Assembly: GCA_019055375.1 (NCBI GenBank)
Contig: JAHQIW010005077.1
Location: 41,009 to 105,008 of the forward strand
Length of the DNA stretch: 64,000 nt
Direction of reading: 5' to 3'
From: Parelaphostrongylus tenuis
Lineage: Eukaryota > Nematoda > Chromadorea > Rhabditida > Metastrongylidae
Shown here: positions 9,719-20,614 of the stretch, piece after piece
Numbering within the stretch: the stretch's first letter is position 1
Layout: each line of letters starts with the position of its first letter
Program-made: the position numbers and the translations under genes
Notes under the pieces: model-generated
Database searches by the model: none
The model's input: the letters and a program-made list of their open reading frames with translations, nothing else
What the model was told of the DNA's origin: nothing

Positions 9719-12700
9719 ACTTGATATATATTATATGACGTATGATAAATGATATATGTATATGTGATATATATATGTATGTATACTTATATATACAAAT
9801 ATATATATAGTAATTCCTATCACCGCTAAGAGCGGTTAAATGAAAAGAATTCGAATATGTATGCATAACTTTGAACGTCAAACGGTGTAATAGAACCCTC
9901 ATCTAACGTTTTGCGAGAGCTTGTGTTAATTAATCGTTTTAAGTTAGCTCGTGCCCTCGGAAATGGTGAAATGCATGTCTCATTCCCGTCTGACGTCCAG
10001 AGTATTGCATGTCACTCAGTATAATCGGGTAATGATTGAGTTTATTGAGTAATGGGTAACTGATAATAAATGGGTAATAATAATAGGTACAGGGAATAGT
10101 ATAATAACAGGTATAAATTGGTAGTAATAATAGTAATTGGTAATAAATTGTGCAATGGTGATTGAATTGCGAACATTAATTCTCGCTCCCATGTTGTCTT
10201 TTCTAGTCTTAGCATTTCCTGGGGATGACGTTAAATATTTCCGGCATTGGAATCGTCTTGTCGAATTCTTGTGTCGATTAAACTATTGCCGTAGAATAGT
10301 GACATTTCGGTTTCGGAATCTTTATAAAGTTTATGAAGATTTTTGCTGAGTGAATATTGACGTCCTGTCTGTGCAGAGCTCCTATGACCACATTCGCTTT
10401 TCCGCGTTAAAGGGCTTTTTTAGGCGGGCATAAAAATATCACATCAATGCCAAGATTAACAAAATGAAAACCATGCGAACGTTTTACGCACCCACTATAT
10501 ACATATGTATATGTATATACTTATTAATTTATTTGTTTAATTATATATTTGTATATATGCTTGCATACACATACATAAGGGATAAAGGATGAAGCTCTCG
10601 GCTTTGATCAATCCCTGAAGGAAGCGCCATGCATTCGTCTTCAATTTTTAACTCTGTTTCAGATGATTGAATGCATAACTGGCCTCTACAATGACTCGCA
10701 GTGGCCTCCCGCTGAACCGAGTCAGTGCTGCTTATCCTCCTAGACAAGTATGAGACCAGTTTGGTACCAATTTACCGACTCCGGAAGGATGGATGGCTTA
10801 GTGAACCATGAGCGCGAGGTCGAACCACCCACCTCGTGTGTCGATGCAGAACACTTCTAACCGCTGCGCCACATGCGCTCTTATATATGTATATATATGT
10901 GTTCATTATTTCTCTTTTTTCAAGAGTAAGCAATTAGATTACTCACCCGTTTCAACTCCAATTCATCAGTGGTAGGCTTCCCAATCACTGGGTTGCAAGC
11001 TCTTCGCCAAGAGTCCTATGAAATACAATCTGGGTTACCAAGAACAAACCGATGCGTGCATAAATGAGAATACCTCCGTGATTTCATGTTGTGTGATAAA
11101 TTGTAGCAGTAGAAACTCTAATCCGTCTCTTTGAGTGATCTGCCTTTTAGGAAAGCGCAAAGTCACTTTCGGTTGAGGTTAGACCTTCTACCAGACGACG
11201 AGTCATGTAGCTTTGTTGATTATCAACTTCGTGCCCCTTGTGACGTACCCTTGTGATAGTTATCAGTGGTGGTTGTGTCAATTATCATATAAACCTGCTT
11301 GATTAATTTTCCTTAGTAACATAGATTTATATTTATTTATTATCTCTGCAAGCGCTTACGACTGATATATGTACGTAGTATAGAAGTTAATTATGTCTAT
11401 GAACGTAACTTCTGCTTCTGTCTACACCATCGACGGCGTGAGCAAAATTGTTCTAACAAATACGTTTATGTGTGATCGCTGTATAAGGATAGGTTCTCAC
11501 GATTGTCACTACAAATGTCAGCATTACTTGGGGTTACTCCTATCTTCTATCCTGCAAAATCCAGAATGACAAGTCCTCTTTGATAGACTACAAGAAGATG
11601 GAGACAATTATTCACCACTGGTATCCCGCTATTGGAGTACTTAACACATTAAATATGTCCTCCTTTATCCGTGGCATAATCAGAAAGTACTCTCTTGAGC
11701 TAAAAAATAGTTGAACTAGTTGGTACATCGTTCCCAATAACTCACCGTCTCAAAGTGGTAGCAAATCATTCCAGTGGTCAGTATGCAAAGAGAAATTCGT
11801 TTCACAGTGAGTTTCATCAGAAGAACAAGAGTTTAACGTCTCCAGTTAAAGACACTCAGTTGAATATAAGCCATTGCTAGCTCTCATCATCGCTAAGTGG
11901 CATCCTAGTTCCTGTGAACTAAAAATTTACTCAGTAGGAGCAGAGTAGAAAAATGAATTTGTATAACGACCTTTTCAACCTTTTATCACGATTCATAGGT
12001 TTTTCCTGAAACCTAAGTAGAATGGAATTTAGTCGCGTAGAAGATATCAGTGTTTTTCTCAAAAAATTCGACATAATAGAGAGTTTCTTATAATAACAAG
12101 TCTGAATTTCATAATCTCGATGGCGTGCACTCAGATATCGCTCAACGAATAAAACGCCAAATGGAAGTGCGTTTCTTTAAACAGGTAAGATGTTCAAGTG
12201 ACGATGAAATGGCTCTGATTTTCAGTAACGATTAAACGACCTTCCTCATAATATTTGCAGACAATGTGCCAAAATGCGTTATTTATCTACCTCGAAATTA
12301 GTTTTTTCTGTCTTCGCCCGCTATTTAAGAACAAATGGGGTGTGTTTTTCACTGAAACATTTCCAACGGTATTCTCTTACGCTCTTGATGGGTAAGTGCA
12401 ATGTATGTCCTTTTGAACCTACTCTATGGCTACATTTAGAAAACGACAGGTTTTATAACCCGACAAGAAATCTCACTTAGAAAATGAGTATCCAAGCTAG
12501 CCAGAATACGTTTATTGATATCACCTAAATTCTTAATAGCTATTTCTCAGCCGTTCAACAAATGTTCGCGGTTGTTCGTCGGCACAGTCAATTTACATTA
12601 CACCTGTATTTACTGGGTAAATCTATTGAGCGTGACTATACGTAAAGAATGCTGTTTCACGCAATCAGTAAAACTGTCATCACAAAACCATTTATTCGAA

Positions 12701-13137
12701 GAAGTAAAAATTTTGAGTTTCAAATTAGACTGTCGCGAATAATTCTTACGTCACGCGCGCATAATCTGAAGCCAGTGCTGCTTCCTTTATTTTTTCTTGT
12801 TGTTGGACTGGAAACGTAAAACAAGGTCTTTACGATACGACATCACATCGGTAAATTGTTGTGGTGAATAATCCAGAATAGTTTGTACGCTAGAATTTTT
12901 ACGGAATAGGCTTACTTATAGCTTCATACTCGTTCTGTTTCACTTTCGACTCTCTCAAATTGGTATCAAGACGGCGCTAACAACACAACAGCCAAAGGTA
13001 GGAAGCCATATCGTTTCTTTAAAACTTATGCGCAATGATTTTCATACCCCCAACGAAATCATATAGCCAGAGTGGATTGTTTGCAGACTGCCATCATCTC
13101 CCATATGCAAACGATCAAAGAAGCATGGGCTCACTGA
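6097..13137 (+). CDS. Serpentine receptor class X (srx) GPCR, copy A, eight exons
   Basis: Nematode chemoreceptor-type seven-transmembrane protein, expected in the sensory-neuron membrane. Exons: 6097-6166, 6560-6720, 8088-8311, 8839-9008, 12101-12184, 12261-12391, 12922-12997, 13087-13137. Phases agree across exons 2-8. Landmarks are IGALGLVSNG and FGLLCLSHS (TM1-2), CIYSHLTIAINRVIAITFPL (TM3 and the srx NR motif), VILICWILSFFHTVPHFW (TM4), CFLYFD/WTWTFS/CGY (loop 2), FYAAIASLIL (TM5), RRFFKQ-type loop 3 (RQMEVRFFKQ), YLEISFF and KNKWGVFFTETF (TM6-7), SYALDG, and the end AWAH. The exon 5 acceptor (acaag) is weak. Exon 1 (MTLSTTPVYIHSENVL...) ends one base out of phase with exon 2, so the gene is either damaged there or joins to an alternative exon 2 acceptor (6513 or 6537, both of which restore frame). 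Introns 2 and 4 hold a mariner relic and two SINEs. Confidence 0.83.
7430..7730 (-). mobile_element. Mariner transposase C-terminal relic in srx-A intron 2
   Basis: Read on -, the stretch shows LFQQDNAKARIAKKTEKKF (mariner (L/F)xxDNAxxH-type catalytic block, with the second Asp), then MEYFMRGRRFKTYDQVEEAC, then WQKIVGNNG. This is the C-terminal half of a mariner transposase spread over shifted frames. Open frames on the + strand across 7552-7882 are shadows of it. It is antisense to the receptor and no longer codes. The first catalytic Asp region and the helix-turn-helix part are not seen. Confidence 0.75.
7930..8078. repeat. tRNA-like repeat at end of srx-A intron 2
   Basis: Contains GGGTTCAGCTCC near 8002-8013, a B-box-like motif, then tgcacgtcacgcggcatt and aagaagaaat. 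The same order (gagttcgcttcc, tgcacatcacgcgacatt, agaagagatt) is at 33590-33715 in intron 2 of copy B. The same repeat in the same intron of both paralogues suggests the insertion predates the gene duplication. Confidence 0.55.
9313..9341. repeat. (TA)n microsatellite
   Basis: Alternating TA run that served as the insertion neighbourhood of the SINE at 9353. More TA/ATAT tracts continue at 9671-9810 beyond the SINE. The minus frame at 9687-9902 is a translation of this repeat and not a gene. Confidence 0.9.
9353..9659 (+). mobile_element. Full-length tRNA-derived SINE, family A, with target-site duplication
   Basis: The 5' head carries TGGCGCAGTGGTTAGAG (A box) and GGTTCGATCTC (B box) about 30 nt on. 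The body has cgggaggccac and aaggccagatatgcattc, ending ccgagagctttatcc. The 13-bp sequence atgcatacttgat lies immediately before (9340-9352) and after (9660-9672) the element: a perfect target-site duplication that fixes its 307-bp boundaries. It sits in intron 4 of srx copy A. The perfect duplication suggests a young insertion. Confidence 0.85.
10572..10885 (-). mobile_element. tRNA-derived SINE, family A, reverse copy
   Basis: Reverse-complement copy of the family-A SINE, also in srx-A intron 4. It runs from the 3' end (ggataaaggatgaagctctc) to the A box (gcgccacatgcgct at the far end). It lies 0.9 kb from the direct copy at 9353, so a transcript crossing the intron could fold the two into an inverted repeat of about 300 bp. 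No clear target-site duplication was found because the flanks are AT repeats. Confidence 0.8.
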
Positions 13138-13228
13138 AAGCGTGCTGTTACCCGAGTATGGGCGGAAAAAGTGAAGAAACCATAATACTAATGATATTTT
13201 CAATAATATTTTGATAGTGATCTGATGG

Positions 13229-13500
13229 GCAGAGAGCAGTGATTAGAGGTGATCTGAGTCGTACACCTTGTCGATGTCTTGATTCCGCTAAGGGCCCACT
13301 AAGCCTTCCATCCGTACGGATTCGGTAAATTGGTAGCAGAGTAAACTAGGAGTTTAAGCAGCACTGACTAGATAGATCGATGGGCCATCGCGAGTTTTTG
13401 TAAAGGCCAAATTTGTATTCAGTCACCTCACACGAAGCTAAAAATCGTAGGAGAATGCATGACACGTCCTTTGAGAACTAATCAGCGCGTATAGCTTTAC
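13229..13500 (+). mobile_element. tRNA-derived SINE, family A, diverged copy
   Basis: Starts ggcagagagcagtgattag (A box degraded) and follows the family-A order: cactaagcc, ggtaaattggtagcag, gcagcactgact, gtaaaggccaaatttgtattc, cctttgagaactaatcag. It lies just 3' of the srx copy A stop and may fall in its 3' UTR. More diverged than the copies at 9353 and 10572. Confidence 0.7.
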
Positions 13501-14089
13501 ATTTATTATTGGTTCAATCTTTATATTCTCGTAGTATTGCGATGTCTGATGTTTTATTGATTAAAATAAAAATCAAAAAAGTCTCAAAAAGAAATATGCA
13601 ATAACGGTAGCCAAGATTTCATTGGAAAAATACTGAATGATAGGAATATCGACAGTGGTAGACGTATCCAGTGCTGTCTCTGTGCTATCACTATGAATTT
13701 GAAAGCCTTTAGCCAATTGATTTCATCATTGATAGGCAATTTAAGTTGTCCATAGCAATTTTTAATGACCTGACATAATCGTGCTAACATGCGTTTTTGT
13801 TATCAGTGATTGTTGCTTCTGCGAAGTTATCTTTTCTCATCCAGTCACATTCAGTGAGCATTCTGTAATCTAAAAAAATTCCCATTTAGAGAATTTGTCA
13901 CAAGCATTATATCTCCCGCAACTTAGGCTCTACGAGCGGTGAGTCCACTTGTGTGCTGTTAAACATGGGAAGTCAAAGCCAGAACATATTGGAAACCTAA
14001 TCTGGGATAGAGGTAATTCAATTCATACGCAAAAGCAAAAGCAAATTGAGGTTCTCTCCTGTTAGACGGAAAGGAGCGATTCTTCTCGC

Positions 14090-14650
14090 CGGACAGAAAT
14101 TTTACATAAGATTGTTAGCAATCATTCGAAAGCTTTACAGTACTGTAGCCAAAAGAAAAGTTTTATGTTTCACACATGCGTATTTCTCGTTAATCAGAGC
14201 TCTTTCCTTAACTTCTTAAAGGTATATGATAGCACAAAAGTTTATCAAAAGACCGTTTTATTACAGTGTAGTAGAGAGAGTAAGACTGAGTTTCACATGC
14301 GTCGCGCATTTTCATTTCGGTTGGCTGTGTGTTGGCTGTAGATCGATAACACCTGTTCGATAGACCGTGCAGGCGCAATTCACACCGGAGTGCGATTTTT
14401 GTTAATGCATTTAAAATGTTCTCAGCTTTGAAGAAACTCTAGATAAAACGTATAACTCCGATGCTACAAAATTCCTCCGCGTTCACATCTTTTCGTGCTA
14501 CCGGAGAAGCGATAATGAAACACGTGTCATGTGCGAAAACAATTTTATCCTGAATGCTAAAAAGTCATAAAAAGACCTTTTCATAAAGCGAGCACCTACA
14601 ACAGTTCCCGAGATTTGAGCATTCGAATGATTGCTAAATCCTTTCTTCAT
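14090..14650. repeat. Degenerate dispersed repeat, family R
   Basis: Contains the recurring parts of a diverged family spread over the window: a caatcattcgaaagctt / gcattcgaatgattgct block, a tgtagc..aaaagaaaag block, a ttcacacatgcg block and ataaaaagaccttttcata. Both orientations occur here. Other arrays lie at 25440-26300, 34890-35830, 36170-36800, 39110-40130, 49840-51180 and 59180-59900. No coding content. Confidence 0.55.
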
Positions 14651-14714
14651 TTGTTTTCGTCTCATGGAAAGAGCTCAAATTAACACTCACTTTATAGCAC
14701 TTCTGGAAGGAGCC

Positions 14715-14985
14715 TCAATGTGCTATGGAATAGATGTTATAATCATTTTTCGCCTGTAACTCTCCATGCTTTTGAATTTTCGCAATCTCAATTGGTGTGT
14801 ATTGAAGAGCATGTCCCAATAACCCAATGCCACCGTATGACCCGCCTTCCAAATTTTTGTATCCTGAAACCGTGTGTGTAGTGGAGAGAATGTTCCCACT
14901 CTCTAATATCACTGTGTGAGCCGTTAACTATAAGTGCTATTGTCCAAATCTCTACGTAAGCGAGTAGAGCCAGACGGAAAGCCAT
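14715..14985 (-). CDS. Candidate small secreted Gly-rich peptide, two exons
   Basis: Exon 1 is 14985-14913, then a 49-nt intron (gtgata...ggtttcag), then exon 2 14863-14715. Phases match and give 73 residues. The start MAFRLALLAYVEIWTIALIV is a typical signal peptide. The mature part runs YKNLEGGSYGGIGLLGHALQ, then PIEIAKIQKHGEL, ending YSIAH with no cysteine. A TATA box (15031-15024) lies about 40 nt upstream of the ATG. The short intron with a TTTCAG acceptor is characteristic of nematodes. I do not recognise the family. A secreted glycine-rich peptide (neuropeptide- or antimicrobial-like) is only a guess. Without the splice the two exons appear as two overlapping frames, which is why it is easily missed. 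Confidence 0.6.
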
Positions 14986-15023
14986 GATCACAATCTCCGT
15001 CTATTTGACGTGATTTAGATGTG

Positions 15024-15031
15024 ATTTTATA
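15024..15031 (-). promoter_or_regulatory. TATA box of the 14.7-15.0 kb gene
   Basis: TATAAAAT on -, 38 nt upstream of the ATG at 14985. With transcription starting about 30 nt downstream, the 5' leader would be very short. The spacing is like that at 54946, upstream of another secreted-peptide candidate. Confidence 0.5.
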
Positions 15032-15039
15032 CAGCTATC

Positions 15040-16200
15040 ATAGACACCGAAACTGGTTCGCTTGAGGTGCATGTGAAATGCATGAACAGATATGTAGGTA
15101 TAAAAGAGTAAAAGAACTTTTCGCGTCGACCAGTTCTTGAGGAGTTTATCTGTGCTCGACGTCACTGAGCAAAGAAGAGGTGCATGAATGCATACAAAGC
15201 CTATGCAACTGGTTGCACTGCTCCGTCAAACTTTCGATTATGATGTATTGCAAAGACATCTAGCCACTGCATCACACGTAGCAACTATAAATGGAAAAAA
15301 TTAGGATTGCAAAGTAAACTGATTTGGGAAGCATATTGTTCAAAAACGATAATGTAGAAAATGCATTGTTTGGGGCAGTATTGTTTGCATTAAGCACAAC
15401 GTTAAACTATCTTAGTATTGCACAGATATTGTTCCATAGACAGCCTCGTTGTTGAACGAAGAAAGGCGTACCCGAAAGTTTTTCCTTTTTTGTCATCCAT
15501 AGACCATAGCAATAGTCGGTAACTTCCTAGAATGAAGGATACGTGCTTGCATAATCACCTACACAATTTCATTTTATTCTGCCTATTCAGCAGCTTATAA
15601 ATGTTTCTAAAGAAAAGATGAAGAATTTCGTATATCAGTTTTAATAAGAGACGAACAGCGAGCACCTTGCATTTATTTGATTGCTTAACTTCTGAAGGAA
15701 CTTTTAGCGTGAGTACCTTTGTATATGGGATTATGAAGTACATTTCCGCTACTAAACTAGTTTAAAAAGAACTCTATAATTATAAATTACCTTTTTTTAA
15801 GTTAGTGGACGAATTTGCGACTAAATAACGGTATGAGTTGCTGTGAAGTCTACTTGCAGTAGCACAGCCTGTTTCTATGAAAATATTCCCTGCCATTTTC
15901 CTCTAAACAAAAGTTTTCTTAGTGGCCGATCGCGAAACTAATATGGATTTTCTTCGCAGTTACGCAGATAAGGTATTTATATTTTATCAGAATTCATTAC
16001 CGAAGTCAATTTTCTTCACAAAAAACGCGAATCGTTTTCTACTGCCCACAGAAAATTTGAGCGAATAATTCAAACCTGATTAACATCATGAACTAGTAAA
16101 ACTACTAGATAATCGCAAAATAGTCTAAATTCTGTATATTTTGACTGCCACTTGCAGTGCTGTGATCTTATAGTATACCCAATATGTGGAGTGCTGTACA
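15040..16200. other. Intergenic, nothing recognised
   Basis: No exon or known repeat identified. A second TATAAAAG lies at 15101 on +, but the ATG that follows (15186) opens only a 19-codon frame without a signal peptide. Confidence 0.4.
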
Positions 16201-16204
16201 AAAA

Positions 16205-16282
16205 CGTTTGCGTCAGCCGGATTCGAACCCAGATCTCACTCTTTCCGGGAGCGTATGCTGACCGTTGCACTACCGACGCTCT
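16205..16282 (-). repeat. tRNA-like SINE fragment, family B, second copy
   Basis: Read on -, GCGTCGG pairs with CTGACGC (one wobble) as an acceptor-like stem. GTGC/GCAT can form a D stem and CGCTC/GAGTG a five-pair anticodon stem around CCGGAAA. GGTTCGAATCC is a perfect B box. The T stem is poor and position 33 is C rather than T, so it is unlikely to be a working tRNA. Homologous to 4299-4392. Confidence 0.6.
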
Positions 16283-16289
16283 AATCGCA

Positions 16290-18590
16290 AAATATTCCAA
16301 GCGCACAAGCAACACGTGCTGTAACACTTGCGATTTATTCTGTTTTTGCCTCAGTATGCCTTTCCAACGGTTATTTGAGCCCTTGAACCACAATTTACCA
16401 TAAAACTCACCCTAACAGGTTTGGTGCTTCAGTATAATTCAATTATAGGAACCACTTATTTCTTCGTTGAGAGTAAAACCTTTTCAGAATTCCTCCGACT
16501 CTAGTCATTGTTTGATGAATTATGTCTTGCTAATTCCACAACTAAGCTTCTGTTTTTGAAAAAAGCCTTCTCAGTGGTGCAGTGGCAAAGATCATTGAGT
16601 TTCCCACTCTTTGTGCACGGAATGCTTTGTTTATAGAGCTAGGCTTTTTAGTTGGCCTATTATCAATTTTAAGTATTCCTTTGAAAATGCAAATGTTGAC
16701 AATTTTGCAAATTTGATATTCGATTTCCGAAAAGTCTCACAGTTAGAGTTATCGTTTTTCGAAACGGCTCAGTCGATTTCGCAGCTCTATTCACATACGG
16801 CACGCAATTTTCGCTATTTAATTTAGGGTTTTTCGCCTATAAGAAACCTTAAAAAAAACTTACATTCCGGCAGTCCAAGATTTCTTCTACGCTTTCATAT
16901 GCTTTTGTGCATGCATAGGCTTAGGCTATCCAGACTTAAGCTTAGTAGCGGATTTATTGGGTGTTGTGAAATCATAATGGAAAGCCTAAGATCACAAAAG
17001 GTTAGCACAACGTTTTTTTTTAAATTGCAATGCAAAATACTTTGAAATCTCTATAATGCGCGGAAGAAAATTTCATATAACTAAGGATATACGCGTGGTA
17101 ACGCGCGTTGCATGTGAACCAGTTTATCACTCCTACAGCGCAGTAAGAAGGCTTTTTCAAGACCTAAGTACGTCTAGCAAGATAGCTCCTTACAAATCAA
17201 TGACCCCCAACAAAGGAATTGTGCCGTTGACTGCTTTGTGAAAGCAATTGAATTCGTTGCCGATATTTGCTACATATAGCTACGATTTGTCCAAAGGTTA
17301 CAAATACGAAGAGCAATTTTCTCCTTTATTTATTAGCTAAGCTCCCTTTTTTCGAGACAAATATCCACATCAAATCTACTTAATCCGTGTGTATGAATCG
17401 CCACTTTTAACATTTCTATCTCATAGAATCGGATAAATCAACATCCAGAACTGTGTTGAAATCCGTTACATTCATGCTAATTAGCGGAGCTATTATTAAG
17501 TTTTCAGTTAAAGGGAGACTTTTGAACACGTCACCAACTATGTTCCAAATAATTACCAAATAAATGACATGAGAATAGATGTTTACGCAATCACTACCGG
17601 CCGCATCCACTGACTGAAAAAATGGTAATCATACAAAATCGTCTGCTCACCATACCTCTCACCATCTGCGCTATAAAATAGGATTCAGTGTAGAGCATGT
17701 GGTACTAATGAAGCAGGCGATATCACCGAATCTTCCGTGTGTCATTGACGTATCGACTTCCAAAAGGCTCTACACAATCTCGTAGATTGCTAAATAATGT
17801 AACAGAGACTAATGATTAGAGAGAGCTCCATAGAACTGCACAGTAAGTTTTGCTCGCTCAAGTAGCACTGAGAATATCAATATTTTCTGCAGTGCCTCTA
17901 CAGTTTGTAGCGACCACGTCTTAATTTTTGGTAAGAAAATCACCTAGATGTAGAGAAATACCCTTTCTGCGAAGACGATTTATCAGTTTTACGTTGCAGT
18001 TCTGCTCTTTCAAAAATCTTCCAAGCTATGATGAGTCGGTGAATTATTGTACCGAGTATAATTTTCTTCAAATTAATGAGCACCAAAACTCGTCAGTCCA
18101 TGTGAAGAAAAATTCGTTTCGAAAAAATGAATTAGCTCATAGATTGACCCCGATTCGAGTATATAAGCTTTGCGCAACTGTTTCAGAGTCGTCCTTCGAA
18201 CAACTGGCTATAAGCATTAGAGTGACGTTTTCTGTTACAGTGGTAGTCGCAAGCCTATTCGGCGACTTACTAACTTTCGTGAAGTGCTCTTAGCGAAGTG
18301 GTTGTGAATGTCCTAGAAGAAGTAGTCGCTGACTTGAACCTGCGGGAATTTTCCAAACTGTACTTTTGGTGATGGAAAAGAAAATCAGATTTGCTTGGAG
18401 AAAGAGTGGTAATAAATGCAATAGTAGACCACCATATCGCTCTATAGACCATTTATGCATCCATTCACAATTGAGGATGTTTGATGAGGTCACGGCACTC
18501 TGTTTATGAGATCTTATGTAGAAAATCAACACACGCTCAAGATATGAAGCCTACCATCCATCGTATAATACTTTCGTGCAACATTTGGAA
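16290..18590. other. Intergenic, only unsupported frames
   Basis: Several frames of 60 to 121 codons occur (the longest 17928-18293 on +). None shows a domain motif, signal peptide or flanking splice signals that I can recognise. No repeat family was assigned. Confidence 0.35.
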
Positions 18591-18604
18591 TTTCATATCT
18601 TTTG

Positions 18605-19420
18605 ATTTGAGTGTTTTCTTAAGACCACAGCTCAAATTTCAATATGCTTGATAATCATTTTTTGAGCCACGCATGTCAGTGTTCTGTCAAGGTGGGCTGA
18701 CATATAGAGCCCGATACACGAGTTCCCATCTTGCGATCTCGTCAGTTGGGCAGTTACCCTTTCTCGTCTTTTGCTAATCTCTGTGGGTGCTCCAGTACCC
18801 ACACTAACAGTTAGCGACAACGAACATTTTAAATTCCATGTCCAGTGAAAATCTCACCGAACATAGAGTGTTGTACACTCGATTGCTTTGGCTGGTAAAT
18901 TCAAAATATCATATCTTTCAATTGGAGTGTTTTTCTTAAGACCACAACTCAAATTTCAATATGCCTGATAATCATTTTCTGAGCCACGCATGTCAGCGGT
19001 CTATCAAGAAGAGCTGACTTATAGGGCCCGATACACGTGTTTCCATCTTGCGATCTCGTCAGTTGGGCAGTTACCCTTTCTCGTCTTTTGCTAATCTCAA
19101 AAAATAATTATATTGAAATTTGAGCTATGGTCTTAAGAAAACACCGAAAGATATGATATTTTGAATATACCAGTCAGGAGCAATCGAGTGTACAGTCTAT
19201 GTTCGGTGAGATTTTCACTGGACATAGAGTGTAAAACGTTCGTCGTCGCTAACTCATAGTGTGGGGACTGGAGCACCCACACAGGATTGGCAAAAGACGA
19301 GAAAGTGTAACTGTCCTACTGAGGAGATCGCAAGATTGAAACACGTGTATCGGGCTCTATAATCAGCCCTCCTTGAAAGACCACTGACATGCATGGCTCA
19401 TAAAATGATTATCAGGCATT
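18605..19420. repeat. Compound F2 fold-back: two direct and one inverted unit
   Basis: Two direct units (18605-18840 and 18900-19095) share gaccaca.ctcaaatttcaatatg, gagccacgcatgtcag, cccgatacacg, cttgcgatctcgtcagttgg and ttaccctttctcgtcttttg. A third, inverted unit (19100-19420) carries the complements, including ggcaaaagacgagaaagtgt and atgcatggctcat. The spacer holds atagagtgttgtacactcga. Transcription would give a hairpin several hundred nt long. Confidence 0.75.
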
Positions 19421-19429
19421 TCGAATTTC

Positions 19430-20300
19430 GCTAATCATAGTCGCAGTAAGCTTTCAACTTACTCTTTTTCAGCTTATGAATGTAAGAGTTTTCTTGAAAA
19501 ATCTACTCAGATTCAAAGCTCAGCGTTAAACCTATACATGGCTTTAGTCCAAACATTTGAATACGATCTTTTGAGTAAATGTGATATTAATCGTATATCA
19601 TGCAGTAATGTTGATGATAACTTCAACTGAAGGATAAAGCTCTCGACGTTGATCAGCTCCAGAGAATAATTTGCCTTTATCTGGTATCGTTTGGGGTGAT
19701 TGAATGGGTTAATCAGCACAGATGTGGTATGCGCAAATCTTCTAGTGTACTGCCGTTTAGTTGGCTCCCTTTCGCTCAGAGCATTGCAACATAAGCCGCC
19801 GTTTTGCAGCCATTTATTTTGCTGTGTAACCCTTCGTAGTTGTGTCGAGTATGGTACCGCCTGGTTCAAGATGGGTTGCTTTCATGAAAATAAGCTATGA
19901 GTGGAAAACTAGTCGACTGCTTGTCTGTCTATAAAACACAGTCGAGCAGAGTTATTTAGCTTGAGCAATCCACTAGATTCGAATCACTGAGGCGAAGTGT
20001 TGAGATGCGTACAAACCTCCGAACCTCTGGTGAGCTTCAAACTTGTTTATCACCAGTTCAAAGCGCGCATGAGATTCCGAGGTTTATACGTATCTCAGCA
20101 TTTTTTTTATTTGAATTTCACATCTAACCTTCTATGAAAAACGAAAGAGCAGTAAACGAAAGCTGCAATTGGACTATATGTTATCAAGTCAGACGACTTA
20201 CTGAAAAATATTTTGGTAACTGTACTCTGTACAACTTCTTATCTCAGCTGATAGCTTAACTTGCTTATCGCCCTTACATTAGATTATATTTAATCTCGGA
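19430..20300. other. Intergenic with a short SINE-A scrap
   Basis: At 19637-19665, aaggataaagctctcgacgt plus ttgatcagc matches the reverse 3' end of SINE family A. Otherwise nothing is recognised. The overlapping frames at 19513-19900 on both strands lack support. Confidence 0.4.
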
Positions 20301-20309
20301 GAATTCACC

Positions 20310-20522
20310 ATGATGCATCATCCATCAGATACTTTCTCGTTCCTTTTCCTACTTATTTTATTGAATCTGCATATTCATTTTCTCCGACATTGGAAAAGAA
20401 GAGAAATACGACTCTTCGAAAACGTAATTTCTGTGGATTTCAATTACTATGATCAAAGTGAAATAAAAGATTTTGAGCAGTTTGACAACACTAACTTCAG
20501 GTGTGGTGAATTCAACAGTTGA
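20310..20522 (+). CDS. Candidate small secreted peptide, paralogue of 27.9 kb gene
   Basis: A 70-codon frame: MMHHPSDTFSFLFLLILLNL is a signal-peptide-like start, followed by a basic stretch (RHWKRREIRLF) and an acidic tail ending RCGEFNS. At nucleotide level it aligns with 27930-28082: the ctacttattttattgaat / ctacttggtttattgaat core, and caaagtgaaataaaaga / gaaagtgaagtaaaaaa further on. Conservation of a start plus hydrophobic core in two places supports a small gene family, though both could be relics. No family recognised. It may be an exon of something longer, as a donor-like site within or after it cannot be excluded. Confidence 0.4.
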   Translation: MMHHPSDTFSFLFLLILLNLHIHFLRHWKRREIRLFENVISVDFNYYDQSEIKDFEQFDNTNFRCGEFNS

Positions 20523-20614
20523 GAGTTATGTAACTTCGAACCTCTGTGAACCACTTGAGAATGGCGTGTATCGTCTTCGGTACACTATTAATTGAAAGCC
20601 TTTTCAATAGATCC

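Noticed and set aside
9687..9902. 71-codon minus frame rich in Ile/Tyr
   Set aside because: Translation of a TA/ATAT microsatellite.
10137..10349. Third member of the 20.3/27.9 kb peptide family
   Set aside because: Only RHW(K/N)R and a hydrophobic run are shared; too little to separate from chance inside an srx intron.
15101..15250. TATAAAAG at 15101 as promoter of a third small secreted gene
   Set aside because: The first ATG opens only 19 codons with no hydrophobic core.
16205..16282. Functional tRNA gene on - (anticodon GGA)
   Set aside because: Poor T stem, C at position 33, and homology to 4299-4392 that extends beyond the tRNA: a tRNA-derived repeat fits better.
17928..18293. 121-codon + frame
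   Set aside because: No signal peptide at its start, no domain, no repeat or splice support. Left as unsupported.
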